Below are positions 25,967 through 35,130 of a stretch of 64,000 nt of DNA, piece after piece; positions within the stretch are counted from its first letter, which is position 1; each line of letters begins with the position of its first letter. The DNA comes from Zygnema cylindricum. Taxonomy: Eukaryota; Streptophyta; Zygnematophyceae; Zygnematales; Zygnemataceae. A program made the position numbers and the translations under genes. The notes beneath the pieces were generated by a model. It was not told the DNA's origin. It saw nothing but the letters and a program-made list of their open reading frames with translations, and did no database searches. Location of the stretch: NCBI GenBank assembly GCA_037447655.1, contig JBBHKE010000793.1, forward strand, positions 62,001-126,000, in the 5' to 3' direction.

Positions 25967-27196
25967 GAGCTCTGTCTTTCCTTTAACTGTTTCCTTTTTT
26001 CTCTTTCCTTTTTCCTTTTTCGTTTTCCCTTCTTCCTTTTTCCTTGAAACTTTTCTTTTTCCAATTACTGCAGCAATTCAAAAGCGGCACAGTTCTGTAG
26101 TAAACCAGCTGGATACTCTTCTGTTTCAGCATTTGACAAATGATTCAGCGGCTTTACTTCCAACGCTGTTCCCAACCGTCCGATGAGTAAATATAAATTT
26201 GAAGTACAGTGCAGTACAATACAGTAATTTGCCAGATTTTGATCTGACGGTCGAGATTCAAAAGCTGAGGTTCTCAACTTCCGGTTGGCGGTGATATTGG
26301 ATGTGTGTGCACGGAGAAAAGACTATTTAAGTAGCAAAAAAAAAACGATATAGGGTGAATATAACCGAAATGAACGTATAAAAACCGAAGTTACCGAACA
26401 CATTCACGATGTCTCTTTGGAATATAAATGATTAATACTGTACTGTACTGTACGGCAATTCGCTATTAAAGTTTATGATTTTCCCCCGCCATTAAAGACG
26501 TTTTTCTATGCACACCTGTCCGGCTACTAATCTGACGGTTGTGATGGAAAGCTAAAAGTTTTGCCTTTCGATTGGCAGTCTTTAAATGAGAATCGGACAG
26601 GTGCGCAGGAAGAAAACTTTATTTGAGTGGCTGAAAAAACGTAAGACGCCAACAGTGATACGAATTGTACCGTACTGAAATTCAATTTACTGTGGTTTTC
26701 TCTATTTTTGTTTAAAAAAAATATGGAAACAAACGGAACAAAGCCAGCAATCAAAGAAAATCTTCGTCTCTCAAAATTCTCAACGAGAGGTCAAGTTCTA
26801 AATACAGCATTCATCAATCAGCTGGTGTCTTTTTTCCACTCTTTTCTCTGTGACTCTCTTGTATCCATTGAATAAATAGTTCTGCGCTTTACTTTTTGCT
26901 ATTTTTCTTACCTTTTTGCAGACAGAGCATGGCAAATATTTTCACTTACTGAGCTTGGCAAATCTTTTTACTAACCGAGCTTCACAAGATTGTTAACATC
27001 TTTCTCATCTAACTCGCTTCATCAGAATGCTGGTTATATACCCGCTTTTGCAGATTTTTGCTGGCGCTTTTTTCTACAAATTTTGCTAACTAAGTCTATT
27101 GCTTCTAGCAGAGGATATCAACTCTACTGAAGCTTTCATAAACTTTTAGCCATTTACGATTCTTGCCACTGTAGTAAACTTTGCGACACGAACCTT
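25967..27196. promoter_or_regulatory. divergent promoter region with degenerate MITE copies
   Basis: Shared upstream region of the minus-strand pseudouridine synthase and the plus-strand DUF218 gene. It contains partial family A material at about 26230-26360 and a fuller degenerate copy at about 26450-26675 (inner arms ttctatgcacacctgtccgg and tcggacaggtgcgca). It also has TACTG pentamer runs (26205-26225, 26430-26450) and three short gagcttggcaaat-type units (26925-27000). A CT-rich tract at 25980-26060 lies just upstream of the pseudouridine synthase start. Confidence 0.5.
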
Positions 27197-29831
27197 ATGC
27201 ATCATAATTTCATTTTTTGGATGAAGCTTATGGACCTCCAGCCACCTTGGTTGGGCCCGGTTCTTGGTTCGGCGGCTGTGGTTGTGTTTTCTTCTACTTT
27301 TGCGTCAGCTTTTCGTCTTTTCCGAGCTTTGGCAGCCGCAGAAGATGCAAGATTGGATCTTCCACAAGCAATTCTTGTTCTCGGTACGTTTTTTTGAGCA
27401 AAGAAGAGTTTCGAGTTGCCTTTCCTTGTTTTTTACATCCTTTTCATTCTTTCATCCTTTTACTTCGTCTTGATTGTTTTCTCCGGCTTTTGATCTCGAC
27501 AAGGTGGTTAATTTTTAAAGTTGTTTTTTGAATTCTTTCAATCCTTCAGTCAAGTTGGGTGTCAATTTACGGAATGCCTACTGCACCTAGAAAAGTGAAA
27601 GTAAACATCTAGCAATTGTTTCTTTTGTCATTTTTTTTGAAATACTTTTTTGAAATTGTTTTATTTGCAGCGGGTGACCATGACCAATATCACCTCTCAT
27701 CGCGGCTTGTTTGTCATTTTTGAAATAACTTTTTGAAATAAATTCATTTGCAGGAGGCGACCGTGATCGGGAGCATTTGGCTGGAAAATTTGCAGCTGGG
27801 GCAGCTCCAAAGGTTTATAGCAGCAGCAAACATGCAGCCAATGTGAAGTTGTAAGTTTTTTCATTTAAGTTGTGAGATTTTTTATTCAAGTTGTAAGTTT
27901 TTAGCGAGTGTGAAAAGAGTTTGTTTGTGCTACTGTGTAACTTAGTTGTTCATGTCATTGCTGGTAAATTTTCAGGCTTCCTATATATGTAAGTTCTCCG
28001 CACGACGATGCAGGGCGAGTTATGAGACGGGTTGGCGTCCATCCATCTCGTCTACATATAGACAATCGTGCTCTTGATACGGTGACTTTTCCTACTCTCT
28101 ACTTTTGTTGATTTCTTACTTTTATTATGTAAAATGATTCCTACTGATTCCTATTTTCCTACTTTTCCTTCTTCCTTAATGTAATTTCCACTAAATATCA
28201 TGTGAATGATTTTGCGGAAGTATGGAAGTTTAGCAACGCTATTTTTTTTCTGTAAATTGTTTTGACATTCTCTAGGAATCAAAAAGGTAAATTAAAACGA
28301 TCGAGAAACGATCAAGGTAGCGATAATCATGTTAGCTTGCACATAAAATTGACGTTCGAACTGAATGGTTTGAACTGAATTGTCTTTGAGTAGGAAAAAA
28401 CCTGTGTTTTCACACATTTAAGTCAGACTTTCATGAGAGAAACCCATCACGGAAACTTGTGGTTATTATACTTTAGGTGAAGTTTGTAATGAAGAAAACG
28501 GTGAGAATGAACGTCAGGTAGGGATTGGTGCAGGTGACCAATTTCACAACCATGGTGAGCACGTTCAAGGCAGCCAACTAGTAAGTGAAAAATTTCAAAC
28601 TATGGCAACCGACTAATGGTGACACCTTACTACCAAGTTCAAAAATTAATCAATTTGACATGTTTTTGCATGCAACTAAAAAAGTTAGCAGTGTTTATCT
28701 ATAAGTGGAGGGAGTTTGATCATCACAAGGCTATCACTACACCTGCCCATCGTTATTAGAGTTAAGAATTCATCAGTGGTAATGCAAAATTAGAATCTAC
28801 AATACTAATTTAGTGCAAGGAGACGTGAGATTGTAGTCCACTCCCTTATATAGTGTTGTTAACACCATTTTCTAATTTTCGGCCAAAAAAAATCGCGACC
28901 GAGTTAGTGTTATTAACTCTCGTAACGATGGGCAGTGTACTATTCCTAGGCTATTTTATTCAGATTTGTATGTGTTAGTAGGCAAGGCCTTTCCATCCAT
29001 TTGGAGGGTAGAAGGGGCTTTGCAGGAGCAATGATGGTTGCTGGTGGGGTCACCAGCACACACGTGTATATGGTGACATCAGATTATCATATGTCGCGAG
29101 CCGCAATGTTGGCCAACATCATTCTTCGGAGTAATGGCATCACATTCACATCCGTCAGGTACGTGTGTTTGTTTTCCTATCGCACTTGAAGAGGAAAAAG
29201 AAGGGTTGGGGGGAGGATTGGGAGAAGGCTTGGGAGAAGGATTGGGAGGAGGATTCAGAAAAGGTTTGGGAGAAGGTTTGGAAGAAGGATTGGGAGGAGG
29301 ATTGGGAGAAGGAGTGGGAGAAGGATTGGGAGAAGGATTGGGAGGAGGATTGAGAGAAGGATTGGGAGGAGGGTTGGGAGAAGGGTTGGGAGGAGGATTG
29401 AGAGAAGGATTGGGAGAAGGGTTGGGAGGAGGATTGACAGAAGGATTATTATGGATTGTTGTTTTCTACAAGTTTGTTGGTAAGTCGAGTGTGTCAAAAT
29501 GAAGTTGTGTGTCTGTGATGGCGGTTGTCTGTTGAGTAAAAAATCGATGTTTGGTCAAACAAAAAAGTGGCAATAGATAAAAAAGATTGTTGATTGATAA
29601 TTTATATTTTCGTTGGGATGTGCTGCCGATTTTGGAGAAACAATCAGTCTCCCGTCTGAAGAAGAGGAAGCCGCAAAATCTGAGACAAGATTAAGGCGAG
29701 AGAGAGATCGTATGAGAGCCATACTGTGGATAATTTTTGGATGGCACGGAGCTGAGTTTTTGCGGTTTACAAAGCCAAACCGATACAGAGAGCATAAAAA
29801 GAAGGAGATTGTTCCCAAAAACAATGACTGA
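27197..29831 (+). CDS. DUF218 / YdcF-like membrane-anchored protein
   Basis: Six exons that join in phase to 240 residues: 27197-27383, 27754-27850, 27976-28081, 28534-28580, 29057-29158 and 29648-29831 (stop TGA). The DUF218 signature is clear. ILVLGGDRDREHLAGK is the N-terminal nucleotide-fold strand and loop, YVSSPHDDAG follows, and then HVYMVTSDYHMSRA, the hallmark TSDYHM.RA block. This family is widespread in bacteria (YdcF, SanA), and its biochemical role is poorly defined, so no reaction is claimed. An N-terminal hydrophobic segment (about residues 15-40) looks like a membrane anchor or targeting region. In-frame Mets at residues 1, 9 and 12 leave the start open. The C-terminal 60 residues are charged and basic with a short hydrophobic patch (AILWIIFGW). 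Confidence 0.85.
28738..28939. mobile_element. family C TIR element in DUF218 intron 4
   Basis: Ends tacacctgcccatcgttatt and ..taacgatgggcagtgta are inverted copies. The interior carries taatttagtgcaaggagac, as at 18406-18608. The element lies wholly in the intron between 28580 and 29057. Confidence 0.85.
29195..29452. repeat. G-rich minisatellite (ggattgggagga) in DUF218 intron 5
   Basis: More than 18 copies of a 12-bp unit, ggattgggagaa or ggattgggagga. It is open in several frames (GEGLGEGLGGG and its relatives), but the exons on either side (ending 29158, starting 29648) join in phase without it. Confidence 0.95.
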
Positions 29832-29928
29832 TTATTCATTAATCTTTACCGAAGTGTATTCGCCGGCGGTTGTACCTTTTTTCGAGCGTAAAAAGAAGGA
29901 GATTGTTCTCAAAAATGCTGACTTATGT
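29790..29928. repeat. direct duplication of the DUF218 coding end
   Basis: The last codons (cataaaaagaaggagattgt, then tcccaaaaacaatgactga) recur about 97 bp downstream as cgtaaaaagaaggagattgt followed by tctcaaaaatgctgactta. Confidence 0.85.
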
Positions 29929-32063
29929 TTCCCAAATGAATTCGTTTGTGGTGTCATTTTTCTTTCATGGAAGAGTGATTGAGACCAGATATTATACTTG
30001 CAAAAGTCAATGCTTATTTTTTAGTCGGATATTAAAATTGGATAATATTTGATTTTATTATCCACATCATCTGTCAATTTGTGAATATTGTTATGTACAT
30101 AAGTTTACAATGCACACTATTCAAAGTAAAGCTTCCTAGGTGACCAAGTGGACTGGAATATGAGCATGGATGATCGGAACAGGCTCTGTATTACAGTTCA
30201 AACAGTTTTATAATTGAACAGTTTTTTTATTGTCAATTTCTGTTTGTGGTATTCTGTTTTCTGTTTTCTGTTTTTCGTTTTCTGTTTAGGTATTAAGATG
30301 GAATTGTTCGTGCTTTTTTTTATTAAACTTATGTTGTACTTTGATGTGGTTGAACTTCTTCTTCTAGTTCTATGGTAATTTACTAGTTGGAAAGTCATTG
30401 CCCTGTTGAAAATGAAGCCATATTGTGCAATCTCCATTCGAAGTTTATTACAGTCAAATGGAGCATTGAAGGATATTGTGCATTTTATATGAACTAAGAG
30501 AGCAGGCTTCAACAGTTGTGCTAAATCACAATTCGCCAGAACAAACAAGAGTCACAATTGACAAAACTGTATTCTACTGTAGATTCACGACGAAGTCAAA
30601 ATTGCCTAGCAGAATAAATAATCCAAATTCTATGGCTTATCCTATAAAAAAATCAGTTAATAAACATCAACAGGTAATTCTAATTAATGGAAATAAATTT
30701 TTATTTCTAACCTCAAAGCAGAGCTGATGCAATACTGAGGGATATTCAGTACATAAAGCAGATACATAAAGCATATATATGTTGAGCTTTATATACCGAT
30801 GTATGCTTTGTATATATATTCATATACAAAGCATACATCAATATATCTGCTCAACATCGACAGCAGATTAAGAGCTGTGGTATGCAAATCTCACAAAGCT
30901 TATAACGGGACTTTGAATTTCTGAACTGGCGGCAATCAGAATAACAATAAGCTTTATTAAAAGCTCCCGATAGTAAACAGTCTGAGGATATAAAATGAAA
31001 GAAACAAAAAGGAAAGGAAAAGCCAAACCGAAACGGAAAACAACTCACAAAGAATCAAACAAACCAAGAAAGAAAAACAGAGCGAAAGAAACTAACGGAC
31101 AAAAAAGCTAAGGATGGGCGTGAAAAGGAAGAACTAAAATAAAAGCAACAACAAAATAGCAAAAAACAACAAAAGCAATCAAGCAGTCCCAAGCAGTCTT
31201 ACTGACCAAGGCTTGAAGACAAAAACCATGCCAGAACTAATAGGGAATTATAATTACCCTATAAGAGCCCGAGAAATGTCATGACTGGAACCTCCAAAAA
31301 ATTGGGATACAAAAATACTTCTGAAAAAAAAAAAACACTTATCACTATTTCTTTCCATTCACGGACCAATTACCTTCCTTGCCTCCCGAGACTATGCTCA
31401 TTATCAATCACAAATAAATAAATTCAATTCAAGATCTAGTAATAGAGAATGTCAAAAGCGCATATCACAATCCTTAAAATACAGGAAACAATTGTAATTA
31501 ACAAAACATATTATCAGAAAACTTCTCCCACTTTACAAAAGTACAACAACTTCCAATTGTATACGGCTCACCAAGATAAAACTATATACACACTTCTAAT
31601 GAAGTTATCTAACGAGTCCCCATACCTGAGCCTTTTGAACACAAAAGATTCATAAACCATAAAACAACAGTACAACGGGAACCTAAACTGTACATGTAAT
31701 CGAGAGCCCTTTCAAACCCTAAACCTCTGGATTCTGACCATCAACATAAGGTGAACCTATAGACGTTGACAGACAAAGAATTGTGAAGCTCGTATCGTAC
31801 TTAAAATTATTTCCTACGGATTTTTCCAAAAAAAACGGTGAAATACTAAACACCATTCACATGTACATGGGGAACACATTTAACTGCCATGCTGAAGCTC
31901 AAGATCTCGAAATCTCATATATACAACGATTTCAAACAACTTAGTCAAGACTAACTCATGAATTTAGAAACAAAAAAATCCATAATTTCAACCCGAAAAA
32001 AGTCAAGGGTAACTTTGCATCCATTAAGATGAGTTCCACACTTGAAAGATAGACTGTACCACC
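29832..32063. other. convergent intergenic region
   Basis: Separates the 3' ends of the DUF218 and F-box/kelch genes. It contains a ctgttttctgtttt run (30240-30285) and a long hairpin (30779-30857). A stretch of short open frames on both strands has no recognisable protein features. I see no gene. Confidence 0.5.
30779..30857. repeat. long inverted repeat (hairpin)
   Basis: The inner arms gatgtatgctttgtatat and atatacaaagcatacatc are perfect complements of 18 bp around a 6-base loop. Outer arms atgttgagc and gctcaacat extend the stem after a short mismatch. It is flanked on the left by direct copies of acataaagca. Confidence 0.9.
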
Positions 32064-33299
32064 TCAAAACCGAACAATTGCCGTTTTCCAAGGATAATAA
32101 AATTTCGACCTGTTACATCGAGAAGCAAATCCTTTGATACGAAGTCTTTTCCAACATTTGGTCAAAGGATTATACTTTTGCAGAGGAGTCGGATAAGGCC
32201 TCGAAGGTGGAAATGTTTCCATAGACAAAATGTAAAGCTCTCCCTCTAATCCAAAAAAAGAGAGCATTTGTTCGGCACGACCTAAATTTGTCTCGTGCCG
32301 CCAAGTATTCGTGTCCGAGTCATAAATCAGTAAACTGTTTCCCCTTAAAGTGTAAAGCTTATCATTTAAGTAAGTGACAACTCCCAATCTCCAATTCTCC
32401 AAGTGATGCCACATGTTTCCAAGATTTGTCCATTTCCCTGTAGACAAACTAAAAGATTCTACGTCTCGATAATACTCGTCTATCGATACAATACCATCAA
32501 TAGTGTGGCTCTCTCCATATCCACCTAGTGCCAGGAAACTCACGTCGGAGTCCTTTTTTACGACAAAACCGGCACAATTTGCCCTAACTTTATTCATATT
32601 TGCAATTTTCTCCCATGTATTCGTTTGTAAATCATAAATTTCTGCAGAATCGAGACGGCTACCTCCTCCAGAAAACTGAGCATGTCTACTACTTCCTCCG
32701 GAAACCATAACTTTTTTATTACCGATTAAACCGCAAGCAAAACTTCCCCGGGCTTCGTTCATATCCGCCATACGTTTCCATGTATTTCTCAAAACATCAT
32801 ATTTGTAAACTCTTTTACTGGCTACAGGAATATCCGACGGATAGGATCGCGTGTCAAAAAGTACTCCTCCAATGATCAAGATTTCATGCTCTATAACCAC
32901 ACACATAAAGTTAGTGAGGCCATAAGTGAACGGATCAGTAGGCATAAGTGATATCTTTTTCCATTTTAGGGTTACTGGATTGTAAGCTTCAGCAGGCGTA
33001 ACGGAAGGATCGGAACTGAAAACAAAGAGCCAGTCTTCTGTAACTGAACAGGATCGGCGGACGGAAAGTAATAAATCGGAACGGAAATATTTGTTCCAGT
33101 TTTTGGAAACTAATTTAGTGTGGCTGTGATGCCAGGAAGGGACACGTGCGAGACAAAGTGTTGCCAAATCATCGGGAAGACCGGGAATAAGACAAAAGTT
33201 TTGTACGGAGGTATCAGCAAGAGACTGCTGTGATTGGTTACCAGAAGTAGCCAGTAGCGTTCCTGTCTCACTACTGCCACCGATAATATGGGCTACCAT
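32064..33299 (-). CDS. F-box/kelch-repeat protein (intronless)
   Basis: A single uninterrupted frame of 411 residues, the only intronless recognisable gene here. The F-box starts at about residue 38 (LIPGLPDDLATLCLARVP) and runs to about 80. Kelch repeats follow, with the usual blocks: AEAYNPVTLKWKKI, ILIIGG, YKYDVLRNTWKRMADM, VMVSGG, AEIYDLQTNTWEKIANM, VESFSLSTGKWTNLG, LLIYDSDTNTWRHE and LQKYNPLTKCWKRL. By family it would be the substrate-receptor subunit of an SCF (SKP1-CUL1-F-box) ubiquitin ligase: the F-box binds SKP1 and the kelch propeller binds the target, which is unknown. The start is the first ATG of the frame. A fold-back MITE ends about 104 bp upstream. Lack of introns among intron-dense neighbours could mean a retrocopy, but no poly(A) tail or target duplication is obvious. 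Confidence 0.93.
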   Translation of the reverse strand: MVAHIIGGSSETGTLLATSGNQSQQSLADTSVQNFCLIPGLPDDLATLCLARVPSWHHSHTKLVSKNWNKYFRSDLLLSVRRSCSVTEDWLFVFSSDPSVTPAEAYNPVTLKWKKISLMPTDPFTYGLTNFMCVVIEHEILIIGGVLFDTRSYPSDIPVASKRVYKYDVLRNTWKRMADMNEARGSFACGLIGNKKVMVSGGSSRHAQFSGGGSRLDSAEIYDLQTNTWEKIANMNKVRANCAGFVVKKDSDVSFLALGGYGESHTIDGIVSIDEYYRDVESFSLSTGKWTNLGNMWHHLENWRLGVVTYLNDKLYTLRGNSLLIYDSDTNTWRHETNLGRAEQMLSFFGLEGELYILSMETFPPSRPYPTPLQKYNPLTKCWKRLRIKGFASRCNRSKFYYPWKTAIVRF

Positions 33300-33402
33300 G
33301 GCTGGAACACAGAAGCAAGTACGGAAGAAATATTGAAAAGAGAAATAAGTAAAAGAATGAAAGAGAGAAAGACGTTAAAAGTTGCGTATCGAGGCAAAAA
33401 AG

Positions 33403-33626
33403 TACACCGTGAATCGCTATTAGTGTTAATGTTTATTTTGCCAATTTTATACCATCTTTTCTCCGTACACACATGTCGGATTATATATCTGACGGTTGCG
33501 ATTGAAAGGAAAGATTCTCAGCTTCCGATTGGCGGTCTCAAATTGAAAATCGGACAAGTGTGTACGGAGAAAAGATAATTTAAGTGGCGAAAAAAAATAT
33601 TAACACTCATAGCGATACACGGTGTA
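33403..33626. mobile_element. family A fold-back MITE in the F-box/kelch promoter
   Basis: Starts tacaccgtgaatcgctatta and ends tagcgatacacggtgta. The inner arms are atcttttctccgtacacaca and tgtgtacggagaaaagat. Both ends carry TA. This is the best-preserved copy in the window. Confidence 0.9.
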
Positions 33627-33858
33627 TAATATTGTGTTCGATACGATGTCAGAAAAGGGGTCACGATTTCCGATATGAAAGATTGTGAGAAAGAGACAAA
33701 GAGTTACAATGACGCTGCGTATCGCGAAGCGCCATATTTTCAACTTTTCAAGTTTTAAACTTCTGCAGGGACGTACATCAGGGACGTCTCTTATTTCCGA
33801 TGGTCATGTCAGCAGTCCTGTCATAGCACCATTATTCACCTAATTTGCGGACGAAATC

Positions 33859-34113
33859 TTGACCGTCTATATCCCCCATGAAATTCATCCTCCGTTCCTA
33901 GTTCCTTCCTACGACGATACTATGCTTGTTTCACCGCCAGGCGAACGTCAAAACAGCGTTCGTCCGTACGGCACAAAAGAAGGTCAAATGGGATTTTCCT
34001 TGTCACCTGTCCCTCTAGAACTCCTTACAGAGGCTTTTGGTTGGTTGCCGTTCTGTAGAACTAGGACTTTTGCAGCTGTCTGTAACGTAGACAGTACAGC
34101 GATCCATAACTAA
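33859..34113 (+). CDS. short open frame with an F-box-like stretch (doubtful or partial)
   Basis: An 84-residue frame. Residues ~51-75 (VPLELLTEAFGWLPFCRTR, then TFAAVC) resemble an F-box helix pair: Pro-Leu start, a Leu-Leu-x-x-Ala-Phe helix, and a Cys-ending third part. It stops shortly afterwards at TAA, so any downstream domain would need a splice that I could not identify. It is divergent to the F-box/kelch gene and lies 560 bp upstream of it, so it may be a broken F-box gene. It could equally be chance. Confidence 0.3.
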   Translation: MTVYIPHEIHPPFLVPSYDDTMLVSPPGERQNSVRPYGTKEGQMGFSLSPVPLELLTEAFGWLPFCRTRTFAAVCNVDSTAIHN

Positions 34114-34785
34114 AAAGTGCGGGAAACAATTAGAAACGTTATAGCCGCATAGGTGATCACTCCATACTATACGCGTACTGAACGTACTTTTTAGGTATTT
34201 AGTTATTTACGTATATAGTACGGGGTTACGAAATGTAGCATTTTCTTCGCAATTTGAACGATTAGAATCAGACTGACAGCTAATTTATGCTAGAATCGGA
34301 CGGTCCGATTCAATTCTCGTCCAACGGGTAACTTCCAAAAAATTCGAATTTGTGCATTTATTCAGCATTTGGCTCAAACGTCTCTGTCCTTTCTCTCGCC
34401 TGTCTATTTCTCTCTCTCTCTCTCCCTGTCTCTCTCTCTCGTTCTTTGTCTCTCTCCTTGCCACTTCTCCACCTGTTTTTTTCTGATTTTTTTCTCATAT
34501 GATTCTGTTATATTATAAATTTCTATTCTTTATTGGTTTCTGCAAAAACTCAACTCGAGGAAGTTTTGCTGTCAGATCAGCAGTGAGAAAGGTTAAAACC
34601 TACAACATTTTTTCTTGGCGGTGTCAAAATATGTTGAATCACGAACATCAAGGAAATGATTTTCAATTGCCTGCACTTCTGCCAAATTGTCCTTCTAACG
34701 TAAAATTATGATTTATATTCTTTTTGACTGCAGCTCGGAATTTAGTGTGGTTGGCTTGGGAAACCCTAATTTTCTCCCTCGACCT

Positions 34786-35081
34786 ATGGAAAATTGCAGG
34801 AGAATGGCGAATTCAAGAAAAAAAACTTCTATTACCGCGGTTTTAGTTTTTTTTTTTCTTTACAATGCAAGAGCTCGTCCTGAAGGAACTTCTAAAAATG
34901 GTGTGATTCAGCTTACACAAGAAATCAACCAGGAAAAAAAAAAGGTCAGTCTTGAAAAATATCGTTATTGTTAAGTTGTAACATTTTTTATTTTTACATC
35001 CTTCTTTTATTGATGTCCACCAATGCTCTGCATTTGTATATATATATACACACACACACAGACACACACATACATACATAT

Positions 35082-35130
<49 letters not shown>

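Noticed and set aside
29134-29502. 122-residue Gly-Glu-Gly-Leu repeat frame
   Set aside because: Produced by the 12-bp G-rich minisatellite. The flanking DUF218 exons join in phase without it.
30779-30857. Hairpin as a bacterial-type terminator
   Set aside because: The context is a eukaryotic nuclear genome, and the stem is AT-rich without a T run.
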